A stretch of DNA of 64,000 nucleotides from Terrimonas pollutisoli (GCF_029360765.1 NZ_JARKNA010000002.1:493334-557333); one strand, 5' to 3'; positions 1 through 8,176 are shown, counted from the stretch's first letter. The notes: generated by a model not told the origin, from the sequence alone. Numbers and translations: made by a program.

Positions 1-917
1 TGAAGTTAAATACAAGGATATGGAAGTTCAATTATCAAAACTTGTTCATGGAGTTGCACAATGCTTATCAGCGGGGTGGCGACAAGTTGCTGGGTAAGAA
101 GTATGCTGTAATGCATCATCTTGATATCAATATTTTGAAATGGTTAAATGTGGGTTTATTTGAAGGCGTCGTTTTTGGCCGTACTAATAAGTTCGATTTC
201 TCTTATTTAAATCCCATCATTTTTTACCGGTCGATCGAACAACAAAACGGGAGCCAGGACAATGCGGTAGTGGGTCTCGATCTTAAAGCCAATATTGCCA
301 AACGTTTCCAGGTATATGGACAGTTATTGCTGGATGAATTTAAACTTTCTGAGGTAAGAGCGAACCGGGGTTGGTGGGGTAACAAGTTCGGAATACAGAT
401 GGGGGCCAAATACATTGACGCCTTCAATATCAAAAATCTTGATCTGCAAATTGAGCATAACAGGATTCGACCATTCACGTATGCTCACAGGGATTCCGTA
501 GCAAATTATACACACTATAATCAGCCTTTAGCACATCCATTGATGGCAAACTTCAAAGAGCTGATAGGTATAGCTCGTTATCAACCTGCACCTAAATGGA
601 TGGTACAAGTGAAAGGTATCATTTACCAGCAGGGAAGAGATACTGGTGCGGTAAGCTATGGAAGTAATATTTTCTTGCCTAATACACCACCTTACAGGGT
701 GGGTGATTATGGATACAATATTGGTTCAGGATGGAAAACGAATGTGGTGTATGGGTCGCTGCTGTTATCCTATGAGTGGAAGCAAAATCTTTTCCTGGAG
801 TTGTTTGGAGCGTATCGCAAACAGGAAACAAAAACAGCTCCGGTTACTTCAGACAATAGTACTACTGTATCGTTTGGCGTAAGATGGAATATGCATCGGA
901 GGGAGTTTGATTTTTAG
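1..917 (+). CDS. Wzi-like outer-membrane beta-barrel protein (3' part)
   Basis: The reading frame is open back to the window edge (KLNTRIW... precedes the track's TTG start at 42), so this is the C-terminal part of a longer protein. Its alternating aromatic and polar strands, the DFSYLNPIIFYR and VYGQLLLDEF segments and a terminal stretch ending in aromatic residues resemble the C-terminal barrel of Bacteroidota capsule-assembly Wzi-like or gliding-associated outer-membrane proteins. The role would be in surface polysaccharide assembly; this is a family-level guess. It ends 200 bp before porT, which lies on the other strand. The N-terminus and signal peptide are outside the window. Confidence 0.6.
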   Translation, partial: KLNTRIWKFNYQNLFMELHNAYQRGGDKLLGKKYAVMHHLDINILKWLNVGLFEGVVFGRTNKFDFSYLNPIIFYRSIEQQNGSQDNAVVGLDLKANIAKRFQVYGQLLLDEFKLSEVRANRGWWGNKFGIQMGAKYIDAFNIKNLDLQIEHNRIRPFTYAHRDSVANYTHYNQPLAHPLMANFKELIGIARYQPAPKWMVQVKGIIYQQGRDTGAVSYGSNIFLPNTPPYRVGDYGYNIGSGWKTNVVYGSLLLSYEWKQNLFLELFGAYRKQETKTAPVTSDNSTTVSFGVRWNMHRREFDF

Positions 918-938
918 CGGCGCGGCCTCACCCTCCTT

Positions 939-961
939 CTCCCTCTCCCAAGGAGAGGGAG
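939..961. repeat. Perfect 10-bp inverted repeat between convergent genes
   Basis: CTCCCTCTCC, loop CAA, GGAGAGGGAG. It lies 22 bp after the Wzi-like gene, facing porT. No T-tract follows, so it is more like a dispersed REP-type palindrome than a simple terminator. A related palindrome lies at 1082-1100. Confidence 0.6.
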
Positions 962-1081
962 TGGTGCTGTATATCTTTAATCAACTTCATAACTGCCACA
1001 TCAACTTTATATCGCTAACTAGCATTTTCGAAGATTCAAATTAGAATTGACATTCCAAAAAGCGAGGTTTGTGAGTTGACT

Positions 1082-1100
1082 CCTTCCCTTTGGGGGAAGG
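1082..1100. repeat. Second pyrimidine/purine palindrome in the same gap
   Basis: CCTTCCC, loop TTTGG, GGGAAGG, 17 bp beyond the porT stop. It has the same style as the hairpin at 939-961. It could end porT transcription or be a REP-like unit; no T-run supports a strong terminator. Confidence 0.5.
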
Positions 1101-1117
1101 CTGGGATGGGGCCGGTC

Positions 1118-1855
1118 TTACCCCTCAATATGCAAACTAAATACGATCATCCTCGACTGTATCTTATCAAATACACTTGAGTATTTTAAATTCGCATCAC
1201 GGCTATGAATATTGTTAAGGCCGTTGCTGATCTTTAACTCGGGTGAAAGAATAAAACTGGGAAAGAAGAAGTTGAAGCCCAGGCCAAGTTCAACGCCGTA
1301 ATCGAATTTTTTAATTTTTACCAGGTCTTCGGCACGTTTTGCACGGGCATTGCTGGCAAGATCTATATCACCTTTGACCCCTGTCATCATATACACCCGG
1401 AAGTTGCCGATCCGGTCGGATTGCAATTTGACCTGTACGGGGAAAGTGACCAATACCGATTCAATAGTTTTATTGATTTCGGTTTGACCGCCTTCAGGAT
1501 GTTTTAACTTATAATAGATGGTGCGCTCTGTAAACATTAACTGGGGATTAAAGCGCAACTGGAAACGATCAGACAGGCGGGCAGTAGCCAGTAAGCCCAA
1601 CGCAAAGCCATTTGAGTTCTTCGGTTCTGCAACATAGACGCTATCATTTTCTAAAAAACGGGAATGGAGCGAGGTTTGAAAGCGGGACATGTTAGACCCT
1701 AATGTGATTCCGAAGTAGTATGGCTTGCTATCATGATCATATTGATAGAGCTCCCGGGTTTGGGCTTGGGCAACCTGTGCAAACAACAATACTCCAGCTA
1801 CGAGACATAGTTTGGTTCTTAACGTTCGGGTTTTCGTCCGGTGTAAATGCAACAT
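1118..1855 (-). CDS. porT: PorT-like outer-membrane protein (type IX secretion)
   Basis: The 245-residue protein has an N-terminal signal peptide ending near AQA-QT and then beta-barrel strands (FGITLGSNMSRF, FGYGVELGLGF-like pattern). PorT/SprT proteins are about this size and are needed for type IX secretion and gliding in Bacteroidota; adjacency to ubiE is a known conserved arrangement in the phylum. The start at 1855 overlaps the end of ubiE by 37 bp, which suggests translational coupling; a later start is possible because the extreme N-terminus is rich in Arg/Lys before the hydrophobic core. The function is inferred from length, fold pattern and context. A generic outer-membrane barrel is the alternative. 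Confidence 0.72.
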   Translation of the reverse strand: MLHLHRTKTRTLRTKLCLVAGVLLFAQVAQAQTRELYQYDHDSKPYYFGITLGSNMSRFQTSLHSRFLENDSVYVAEPKNSNGFALGLLATARLSDRFQLRFNPQLMFTERTIYYKLKHPEGGQTEINKTIESVLVTFPVQVKLQSDRIGNFRVYMMTGVKGDIDLASNARAKRAEDLVKIKKFDYGVELGLGFNFFFPSFILSPELKISNGLNNIHSRDANLKYSSVFDKIQSRMIVFSLHIEG

Positions 1856-2571
1856 ATACCTAAGCTTAGCGGTTTATAACGGGTATCGGAATAACCAGTT
1901 TTATTTAAAATATCAACCAGGTTTTGCCTGTCAGGAAAAGCATTGGCCGACTCACACAAATAATCATATGCTTCCTTGTTTTGCCTGAACAACCGGGCCA
2001 TTTGTGGAGCGATGACACCCATATACAAATTATAGAAACTGCGTATAGGCTGCCTTGGTTTTGAAAATTCCAGGATGACTAATTGTCCACCAGGTTTTAA
2101 AACCCTTAAAATTTCAGCCAATCCTTTTTCCAGATTTTCAAAATTGCGAATGCCAAAAGCCACCATCCCGGCATCAAACGTATTTTCCCCAAAATTTATT
2201 GTTTCGGAATCCCCTACCTGTAATTGGATTTTAGATGCAAGTCCTTCTTTTTCAATTTTCTTTCGCCCAACTTCCAGCATTTGTGGGGATATATCGATGC
2301 CTACAACCTGGGCCGGGTTAAGCATTTTGCAAGCCCGGATTGCCATATCTGCCGTGCCGGTTGCGATATCTAAAATAGTTTGGGGATTATCTTTTTTCAG
2401 CAGACAAATGGCTTTTTTGCGCCAGCCTACATCCGTACGGGCCGAGAGAAAACGGTTCATGAAATCATAACGGCCGGCGATGCGATCAAACATTTCAGCC
2501 ACCTGCTCTTTCTTGGTTTTTCCCGAATCCTTAAATGGTATAATATGGTCGTGTGGTAAGGGGTTAGACAT
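1819..2571 (-). CDS. ubiE: Demethylmenaquinone methyltransferase UbiE/MenG
   Basis: The SAM-binding motif I is ILDIATGTADMA, followed by VVGIDIS and a GDSE segment, then MVAFGIRNFENLEKGL and VLKPGGQLVILEFSKP, the UbiE/COQ5 signatures. The enzyme performs the last C-methylation of menaquinone (or ubiquinone) synthesis; Bacteroidota use menaquinone, so demethylmenaquinone is the expected substrate. The ORF track starts at 2628, but the Met at 2571 (MSNPLPHD) is preferred: a -33/-7 promoter (TTG, 21 nt, TACCTTTG) ends only 6 nt upstream of it, so the longer form would not be transcribed from this promoter. The 250-residue product fits the family. Divergent from engB; porT overlaps its end. Confidence 0.93.
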   Translation of the reverse strand: MSNPLPHDHIIPFKDSGKTKKEQVAEMFDRIAGRYDFMNRFLSARTDVGWRKKAICLLKKDNPQTILDIATGTADMAIRACKMLNPAQVVGIDISPQMLEVGRKKIEKEGLASKIQLQVGDSETINFGENTFDAGMVAFGIRNFENLEKGLAEILRVLKPGGQLVILEFSKPRQPIRSFYNLYMGVIAPQMARLFRQNKEAYDYLCESANAFPDRQNLVDILNKTGYSDTRYKPLSLGICCIYTGRKPER

Positions 2572-2577
2572 GGGGGG

Positions 2578-2609
2578 CAAAGGTAAGCTTAGGATTTCTC
2601 TTTTGGCAA
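2578..2609 (-). promoter_or_regulatory. Bacteroidota-type promoter for ubiE-porT
   Basis: On the minus strand: TTG, 21 nt, TACCTTTG, matching the TTG-N19-21-TAnnTTTG consensus. The -7 box ends 6 nt before the chosen ATG, which predicts a leaderless or nearly leaderless mRNA. Confidence 0.6.
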
Positions 2610-2686
2610 GGGATTGGATTTTTAACAATAGTCAGCCGCAATGCCATACCATCTTTATTTCTGTTCATCCACTATCTTGCAGCCTC

Positions 2687-3322
2687 ATGGAAATTAAAGA
2701 TGCCAAATATTTAATCAGCAATGCGGATTTTAAACAGTGCCCGCCACCCGACAGGCCGGAGTATGCTTTTATAGGAAGGAGCAATGTGGGCAAGTCATCC
2801 TTGATAAATATGCTGACCAATAAAAAGACATTGGCCAAAACTTCTTCGGCACCAGGAAAAACGCAACTCATCAATCATTTTGACATTGTATCTAATGATC
2901 GTAAGAAGTGGTACCTGGTAGATCTTCCCGGCTATGGTTATGCAAAAGTGTCACAGAAAAGCCGGCGACGGTGGGAACAGATGATCGAAGGCTATATCCG
3001 TAAACGGGAAAATCTCGTTTGTCTTTTTGTTTTGGTCGATAGCCGTCATGAGCCACAAAACATCGACTATGAGTTTTTAAATGACCTCGGACGCTGGGAA
3101 ATTCCTTTTGTTATCGTATTTACCAAAAGTGATAAGAATAAACCTGGCGCTACCACACGTAATGTCGAAGCATTTTTAGATGGCATGGGAGAATATTGGG
3201 AGGAGCCACCACCATATTTTATCACCTCTGCTGTTAAAAAAGATGGAAGGGACTTATTATTAAATTATATCGAAGGGTTGAATAAGGGATTTGTGATCAC
3301 TGGTAATGAAAATTCGAATTAG
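2687..3322 (+). CDS. engB: Ribosome-biogenesis GTPase EngB (YihA/YsxC)
   Basis: The TRAFAC GTPase motifs are all visible: G1 GRSNVGKSSL at about residues 30-39, G3 DLPGYG, G4 TKSDK, and a G5-like TSA near the end. EngB acts in assembly of the large ribosomal subunit in the cytoplasm. The track start at 2480 runs through the divergent ubiE; the ATG at 2687 (MEIKDAKYLI) gives 211 residues, the normal family length. TATCTTGCA sits just upstream, a degenerate -7 box with no clear -33. Likely monocistronic or co-transcribed with the small ORF 47 bp downstream. Confidence 0.93.
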   Translation: MEIKDAKYLISNADFKQCPPPDRPEYAFIGRSNVGKSSLINMLTNKKTLAKTSSAPGKTQLINHFDIVSNDRKKWYLVDLPGYGYAKVSQKSRRRWEQMIEGYIRKRENLVCLFVLVDSRHEPQNIDYEFLNDLGRWEIPFVIVFTKSDKNKPGATTRNVEAFLDGMGEYWEEPPPYFITSAVKKDGRDLLLNYIEGLNKGFVITGNENSN

Positions 3323-3369
3323 TTTGTTTTCTATTTTATCTGTTTCTTTGCACCGAACCAGGCACCAAC

Positions 3370-3576
3370 ATGAAGAAAGTATTTAGCGAGCGCAATATTG
3401 TAGTTGTATTATTTATAGCAGCATTTGTGGTTTTTTCTTTTGCACAGGAAGACGCCAAAAAGATCGAAAGAATGCAAGGCGGAGTCGTGGTTGCCAACCC
3501 ATCTATTATTTCTTCTCCCAAGCAAACCGCGGAAGTCAGTACGGTTAATAATGCTGCTTCAGTAGTAGTGAAATAG
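3370..3576 (+). CDS. Small secreted or membrane-anchored peptide, unknown
   Basis: This 68-residue ORF has a basic start (MKKVFSER), a hydrophobic stretch VVVLFIAAFVVFSFA and a likely signal-peptidase site after FAQ, leaving a 40-residue polar mature part. I do not recognise the family. Support for it being a real gene: an ATG start, a signal peptide, and a canonical terminator 66 bp downstream on the same strand. TTTCTTTGC about 16 nt upstream resembles a -7 box. It follows engB by 47 bp and may be read from the same transcript. Confidence 0.6.
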   Translation: MKKVFSERNIVVVLFIAAFVVFSFAQEDAKKIERMQGGVVVANPSIISSPKQTAEVSTVNNAASVVVK

Positions 3577-3642
3577 AATTTCAGCGAATTCCCAATTAAT
3601 TATTTAAGCAATATTATTGAAAAGTAGGGGAGACGATTCCTT

Positions 3643-3669
3643 GTGCGGGGCGTGCCCCACATTTTTTTT
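3643..3669 (+). terminator. Rho-independent terminator
   Basis: TGcGGGG, loop CGTG, CCCCaCA with one c/a mismatch, followed directly by T8. It ends the engB/small-peptide unit and also separates it from the convergent YkuK-like gene. Confidence 0.8.
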
Positions 3670-3687
3670 AAACGGAGGCCGGGAGGT

Positions 3688-4161
3688 TTAGTTCACAACT
3701 TTATTTGCACAGCTGCTGCTGGCAAATGCTTCAGGTTTGGCTTTGAAAGCAAAACCCATTCCGAGGATATAACCCATAGCTTCTTTCAAGGCGTCATTAC
3801 TTTTGAAATGCGGGTTAGTATTGATGTCAGCATGCACTTCCATGTCCACATTGTAAATGGTGAACAGGTTGCAAAGCTCATAAGCAATTTCAATGCTTTT
3901 GGCTACTTCCATCAACATTCTTTCCTTAATTGTGAATTGCTGGCGGGTTTTGTCATTGTGAATGAACATAAATCCGCCATGGCCTTCTCTTAAAAAGACA
4001 ATTACTGTAGCAAATTCCGTTTCTTTCCCTTTTACCTGGGAGTCAGTTCCAATGCAAACTTTTAATTTGTAACCGGCTGCAGTTTCCCGTTTGATAGCAT
4101 TTTCAACTGCGTTGGTAATCGGGAGATCAATCGTGTCGCCATTAAATTTTCTCCATCGCAT
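3688..4161 (-). CDS. YkuK-like protein (DUF458, RNase H-like fold)
   Basis: At 157 residues, the protein has CIGTDSQVKG near residue 37 and later HADINTNPHFKSN, the pattern of the DUF458/YkuK family, predicted to adopt an RNase H-like fold with acidic residues in place of the catalytic set (Asp of GTDSQ, Glu/Asp of MEVHADIN). Biochemical role is unknown. Start at 4161 (MRWRKFNGDTI) fits the family. It stands alone, convergent with the small-peptide gene. Confidence 0.8.
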   Translation of the reverse strand: MRWRKFNGDTIDLPITNAVENAIKRETAAGYKLKVCIGTDSQVKGKETEFATVIVFLREGHGGFMFIHNDKTRQQFTIKERMLMEVAKSIEIAYELCNLFTIYNVDMEVHADINTNPHFKSNDALKEAMGYILGMGFAFKAKPEAFASSSCANKVVN

Positions 4162-4745
4162 ATAAAAAGAGGTTTTTCTAAGTTATAGAAAAACCATCAA
4201 ATAACAAAGAGTATAATGGTTATGGTTGTGTTAACGGACTTTTTTTAACTGATGATACAGCCATGGTGAGTGGCTATATCATCAGTAATAGTGGACAAGG
4301 AAGGATCAACCTTTCGCTATGTAGCGGGTGGTTTTAATAACAACATGATTCAGGTTGTTGTCATAGGTATTGGTAGCTGCAAAAGGGTTGCGAGTGAATA
4401 CAGCGCAGCACAACATCTTTATTTCTTCACCTAACCTGGATATGCGCCAAAAAAGGGTAATGCGGTTTGCAAAAGAATAGAAACGATGAACCTTTGTGAC
4501 CTGCCAGTAAAGCAGAAAAGATGATATGTAAGCAAGGCAATTGCCTGCAGGTAAAAGGTTGATCATGGGTATTATTAAATAAGTAGAAAATACTGCACAG
4601 GAGTAAGGCCTGTGCTGCTTATCAGAGGGGACGGTCATCAAAGATTTGAAAATTTTCTTTCAGCAGCCAAATATCAGGCGGTACAATCTTATAAATAGAG
4701 TGTTAGTACGTTGAGGCAAATCGTAAATCTTCGGCAATTATTAAA
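4162..4745. other. 584-bp stretch without a supported gene
   Basis: The only long ORF is 4306-4641 on the minus strand (111 residues), rich in Cys, Tyr and Leu with no recognisable domain and no obvious start signal, so I do not call it. The stretch holds a strong stem-loop at 4248-4286. No tRNA- or riboswitch-like pattern was seen. Confidence 0.5.
4248..4286. repeat. Long imperfect stem-loop
   Basis: ACTGATGATA-c-AGCCA, 7-nt loop, TGGCT-a-TATCATCAGT: 15 pairs broken by one c/a mismatch. Seven Ts precede it on the plus strand and none follow, so it is not a typical terminator in either direction. Confidence 0.65.
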
Positions 4746-5114
4746 TTAGTATTGGCCCGTGCTGAGCATCACCAGTGTGCAGGCTTCGAGTGGTTGAATC
4801 TTGTTTTCTTTGGCGAGCCGGATCAGTTCTTCGTTTTCGGTACCCGGGTTAAAGATGATTCTTTTCGGTTTCAAAGAAACAATATAATCATAGTACTCCT
4901 GCTGATGGATGGGATTCAGGTAAAGAGTGACGGTATCAATATCATTCACTTCCTGTTTTTCCTTTTCAATGATAACATCGCTCACCTTTGTATTCTTTCT
5001 TCCAATAGCCACAACCGGGTGGCCATAACTTCGCAACCGTTGAATGGCTAAATAACTATAACGGGATGGATTATCAGAAGCGCCTAAAACCAGGGTTTTC
5101 TTAAGTTCTTTCAT
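4746..5114 (-). CDS. CoA-binding protein (YccU family)
   Basis: The 122-residue product is a single Rossmann-like CoA-binding domain: VLGASDNPSRYSYLA at the N-terminus, then HPVVAIGRK, NPIHQQEYYDYI and IFNPGTENEEL, the pattern of stand-alone CoA-binding proteins of the YccU type. Such proteins bind CoA or acyl-CoA; the physiological role is not established. A candidate promoter lies just upstream (5129-5158). It is followed by the separate GbsR-led unit upstream on the same strand, with a 92-bp gap to that unit's last gene. Confidence 0.87.
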   Translation of the reverse strand: MKELKKTLVLGASDNPSRYSYLAIQRLRSYGHPVVAIGRKNTKVSDVIIEKEKQEVNDIDTVTLYLNPIHQQEYYDYIVSLKPKRIIFNPGTENEELIRLAKENKIQPLEACTLVMLSTGQY

Positions 5115-5128
5115 GGGATAAAGCTATC

Positions 5129-5158
5129 CAAATATCAAGTCATTGCCAAAGCATTCAA
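5129..5158 (-). promoter_or_regulatory. Candidate promoter of the CoA-binding protein gene
   Basis: On the minus strand: TTG, 19 nt, GATATTTG, one mismatch from the -7 consensus, ending 14 nt before the ATG. Confidence 0.4.
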
Positions 5159-5206
5159 CTGCCCCCCGCGACATTTGATTGCTACTTATTCCTGGTCGAA
5201 AACCTA

Positions 5207-5602
5207 TCAGCCTGTGTAAACCAGGCTGAATATTACACTGAGGTAAGTCCATAGAAGTGAAAACAGGATGTGAATTGTTGTTTCAAATGTTTTGCCTTTC
5301 CAAATCTTTGCTGAGTAGCCAAAGAACTGGATAAATAATCTGGCGATCCAAAATATCGCCAATCCGAGACACACACGTCTTCCTAATATTGTTTCAACAA
5401 GCTCACTCGTTGAAGTCAGACAGAGAAGTCCAATTAAAAAGACTACAAATGCTATAAAGAAAGAATGCACATACATCAATTGCCTGTTGATAATACTTAA
5501 GGAGTTGAGTTCCTGTTTCCACTTGAAGTATTTTGGAAAAATGGCGTGAATTAAAGCCAGGATAATTAAAAATATACCGATTATTTTAAGATGTAGTTCC
5601 AT
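5207..5602 (-). CDS. Four-helix membrane protein, unknown
   Basis: The 131-residue protein has about four hydrophobic segments (IIGIFLIILALIHAIF, FFIAFVVFLIGLLC, GLAIFWIARLFIQFF, ILFSLLWTYLSVIFSL). I do not recognise a named family. It is the last gene of the minus-strand unit that starts with the GbsR-type regulator, 17 bp behind the methyltransferase gene, so it is likely co-transcribed and functions at the inner membrane. Confidence 0.75.
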   Translation of the reverse strand: MELHLKIIGIFLIILALIHAIFPKYFKWKQELNSLSIINRQLMYVHSFFIAFVVFLIGLLCLTSTSELVETILGRRVCLGLAIFWIARLFIQFFGYSAKIWKGKTFETTIHILFSLLWTYLSVIFSLVYTG

Positions 5603-5619
5603 TGTATAATAAGAATCGT

Positions 5620-6369
5620 TTACGGGCTACAGTTGAAGATTGACATAAATGCTGTGAACTTGGTTTCCTTGAAAGAGGAAAAGCCTGCACGCTCAAAAGC
5701 TTTTTTCCAGACAGGGCGGGAGAAAAAGTGAGTGAAACCTACCGAGAAAGCCAGGAAATTGGGAAAGTCCCGCAAATGCTCTACCATAATTACAGTTCCA
5801 CCCGGCTTACATAAGCGATGACATTCTTTTAAAAACTGAACTTTTTCCTCATTTGATCTTATCTCATGTACTGCCGACAGCAGAAAGACAATATCGGCAG
5901 TGTTATCTTTTATCGGAATAAAATTCGATACTATTTGTTGCGTATTTGGATATACCAAACTTACTTTACGGGCTCTTTTAATAGCAGGTTCCGTGTGCCG
6001 CCTGGCATTGTAAAAATCAAACACTTTTAAATCAGCATGTGGAAACTTGTTTTTGATAAGAAAGCTCGTTTCGTCAAAGCCGGCATTAATATTCACGACC
6101 AGGTTTACTTTTTCGTCATTCCTGATCAGATTTTTCAGCCAATGCAAACTGTAATAACCGGAAAAGTCATACACATAAGCTGAGACAATCAATGGCATTA
6201 TGAAGCCATATAGAAAAGCTATTATAATGAGCCAAAAAAGAGTAGTGGGCCAATCAATAAAAAAAAGGCTGGTGATCACTGCAGCTAAGGCCACAAAACC
6301 TATGATATAAAAATGGCGGTTGAAGCTTAAAATATTTAAAGCGCCTTGAAATTTTCTTCTCTGTTCCAT
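5620..6369 (-). CDS. Membrane-anchored class I SAM methyltransferase
   Basis: Two transmembrane segments at about residues 20-65 precede a Rossmann methyltransferase domain: VNINAGFDETSF as a modified motif I, DLKVFDFY, then IVFLLSAVHEIRSNEEK and LCKPGGTVIMVEHLRD. The last motif and the AVHEIR segment resemble small-molecule methyltransferases. The canonical GxGxG is replaced by NINAGF, which may affect SAM binding. The substrate is unknown. Its start overlaps the DUF2071 gene by 34 bp, so the two are translationally linked. Confidence 0.75.
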   Translation of the reverse strand: MEQRRKFQGALNILSFNRHFYIIGFVALAAVITSLFFIDWPTTLFWLIIIAFLYGFIMPLIVSAYVYDFSGYYSLHWLKNLIRNDEKVNLVVNINAGFDETSFLIKNKFPHADLKVFDFYNARRHTEPAIKRARKVSLVYPNTQQIVSNFIPIKDNTADIVFLLSAVHEIRSNEEKVQFLKECHRLCKPGGTVIMVEHLRDFPNFLAFSVGFTHFFSRPVWKKAFERAGFSSFKETKFTAFMSIFNCSP

Positions 6370-7097
6370 TTTTCAGTTTTGCCTTTTTTCCAATAATAGG
6401 GAACGCTTTCAATAATAAAAGCATTAGCCAATTTTATTTCCTTTAGTTCCAGATTGTCTAAAAAAGAAAAGCGATAATCGAGCACTTTCAAAGGTCTTGG
6501 GGTCCAATTTTTCCTGACTCCCTCAATGATGAGGACTTTTTTATGGGCAGGAGAATAGGTAAATGTGAATGGCAGCGGTCCGGCAAATCTTCGTGCTTCT
6601 TTCCAGTTACTAAAGGGCGATTCGTTGGGTAAAGAAGCATTCTCCTGTGAGTCTTCGATCTGTATTTTAAAGTCTGATTTCGTTGAACATATTTCTATTG
6701 TGCTGCTTTGTTTTCCCTGTTGAATGTCGGTTGTTGTATAATTGTAATGAGTAAAAAGATTGCCGAAGAGCTGCATTTTCTTTTTGTCTGTCTCAGATTT
6801 AAGAATATATAATCCTCGCAGCCTTTTACCTGCCTGGTTGGTAAACCTGACAAATACACGATACCCGATAAGAAAAAAATCATTGCCCAGAATTTTTGGA
6901 AACCCCTTAGGTCTTAAGTCCTTTGTCTGCACCATCGCCACAGCAATAAATGCCCACTTTTCATTAAAAATGTCTAACTCCAAACATTCAGGAATGAGAT
7001 GTTGTATTTGCTCTTTGGGAATAGCGAAAGTCAGAACAATTGAACTTTTGAAAAAAGCTTCAACAGCAAAAGGGTGATTTTTCAGGAATGGAAACAT
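6336..7097 (-). CDS. DUF2071 (YqjF-like) protein
   Basis: The 253-residue protein matches my memory of the DUF2071 family, which has an acetoacetate-decarboxylase-like fold: N-terminal hydrophobic strands (SSIVLTFAIPKEQIQHLIPE), a central IGYRVFVRF, and a C-terminal DNLELKEIKLANAFIIESVPYY split across strands. Function is not established. It overlaps the DoxX-like gene by 16 bp and the methyltransferase gene by 34 bp in a tightly packed operon under a GbsR-type regulator. Confidence 0.72.
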   Translation of the reverse strand: MFPFLKNHPFAVEAFFKSSIVLTFAIPKEQIQHLIPECLELDIFNEKWAFIAVAMVQTKDLRPKGFPKILGNDFFLIGYRVFVRFTNQAGKRLRGLYILKSETDKKKMQLFGNLFTHYNYTTTDIQQGKQSSTIEICSTKSDFKIQIEDSQENASLPNESPFSNWKEARRFAGPLPFTFTYSPAHKKVLIIEGVRKNWTPRPLKVLDYRFSFLDNLELKEIKLANAFIIESVPYYWKKGKTEKWNREENFKAL

Positions 7098-7483
7098 GTG
7101 GCCTGTTGAGTTAGTTTTTTATTCGGGTGAAATTCGTTGTAGCAGATCAGTATAATAAAGGCAAAAGCAAAGATTGCATTGGCTCTTCCCCATAATAGTA
7201 AGTCGGGTGCAAGAAAAAATTCTAAAAGGTTCATTGCAGCGATTGCCAAAATTTGTGTCACTGCGCTAAGACGTTTCTGAATGCCGATTAATATCCACAC
7301 AGCCATTCCAATTTCGGTAATGCCGATTAAGATCGTTAGTAGTCGTGCATGCCCACCTAAAATCCTTTCGACAATTTCCTGGTGTCTTGGTACAAGATTT
7401 AATACTTTACAGAAAAGTCCGTTAGCGATCCAAACAGTCGCAATAAAATAGTGCAACCAGTTTGGTGAAAAATGCTTTCGCAT
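7082..7483 (-). CDS. DoxX-like small membrane protein
   Basis: The 133-residue protein has four hydrophobic helices and a DoxX-like layout: WLHYFIATVWIANGLFCKVLN, then a GHARLLTILIGITEIGMAVWI segment, then two further helices. DoxX-like proteins are inner-membrane proteins of mostly unknown biochemical role, some linked to thiol or redox homeostasis. It begins 6 bp after the regulator gene, so it is the first structural gene of the operon. Confidence 0.75.
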   Translation of the reverse strand: MRKHFSPNWLHYFIATVWIANGLFCKVLNLVPRHQEIVERILGGHARLLTILIGITEIGMAVWILIGIQKRLSAVTQILAIAAMNLLEFFLAPDLLLWGRANAIFAFAFIILICYNEFHPNKKLTQQATCFHS

Positions 7484-7489
7484 ATAAAC

Positions 7490-7996
7490 TCATTTAAAGA
7501 GCTTGACCAGGTTGCTCACAAACCAGCTTTCTTCCGCCCTGATCATTGTGTCCAATGTTTTATCGGCTTGCTTGCCCAATTTCTTAATGCCGCTAACCGT
7601 GTCCACAAAGGCTTTGACGTGTTTATCTTTTTTGTCCCCTTCCACTTCTTCCAGTTGATCCAATAATTTCAACATAGGCTCCAACTCTCTCTTTTTTCTT
7701 TCTTTCACGATCATTTTTACCACTTTCCAGATATCCTTTTCCGCAGAAAAATATTCTTTTCTCTCACCCGGCAGGATGACCCGCTCCACTAATCCCCAAC
7801 TGATCAACTCACGGATATTCATGTTGACATTGCCACGGCTGATGTTTAACTCTTCCATCATGTCGTCCTGGGTAAGCGGATCGGGGCTTATTAATAGCAA
7901 TGCATGAATTTGGGCCATGGTACGGTTGATGCCCCAGTTTGTACCAAATGCACCCCAACTGCTGATGAATTGTTGTTTGGCTTCTGTAAGTTTCAT
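7490..7996 (-). CDS. GbsR/MarR-family transcriptional regulator
   Basis: The winged-helix domain runs from about residue 15 to 90: WGINRTMAQIHALLLIS, DPLTQDDMMEELNISRGNVNMNIREL and a wing WGLVERVILPGERKEYF. A C-terminal helical region (about 95-168) is likely for dimerisation. GbsR-type proteins repress transport or osmoprotectant genes in Bacillus; here the ligand is unknown. It leads the operon regulator, DoxX-like, DUF2071, methyltransferase and membrane protein. A palindrome overlapping its own promoter suggests autoregulation. The promoter -7 box ends 4 nt before the ATG, so the mRNA is probably leaderless. Confidence 0.85.
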   Translation of the reverse strand: MKLTEAKQQFISSWGAFGTNWGINRTMAQIHALLLISPDPLTQDDMMEELNISRGNVNMNIRELISWGLVERVILPGERKEYFSAEKDIWKVVKMIVKERKKRELEPMLKLLDQLEEVEGDKKDKHVKAFVDTVSGIKKLGKQADKTLDTMIRAEESWFVSNLVKLFK

Positions 7997-8000
7997 GAGC

Positions 8001-8045
8001 CAAAGCTAGGGTAAATATTTTGAATTTTCAATAATTACTGAAAAT
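8001..8045 (-). promoter_or_regulatory. Promoter with overlapping palindromic operator candidate
   Basis: On the minus strand: TTG (8031-8029), exactly 20 nt, TAGCTTTG (8008-8001), a full consensus promoter. ATTTTCA, 8 nt, TGAAAAT (8024-8045) forms a 7-bp inverted repeat that covers the -33 element, a typical repressor position. Confidence 0.6.
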
Positions 8046-8176
8046 AAAATTTGTAATAGTAAGTGAACTTTACTTTATCACAAACTTTCAACCTAAATAA
8101 CCCCGGATGAAAAAAGCGAAATAGAAAACGGGGCTTATCTTTCCAATAATTTTTCAACTCTTTTGTTTATACGATC

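Noticed and set aside
3643-3993. Plus-strand ORF antisense to the YkuK-like gene
   Set aside because: It begins inside a terminator and mirrors a real gene on the other strand.
4306-4641. Minus-strand ORF of 111 residues in the 4162-4745 gap
   Set aside because: No domain, unusual composition with scattered Cys, Tyr and Phe, no promoter or start signal; likely chance.
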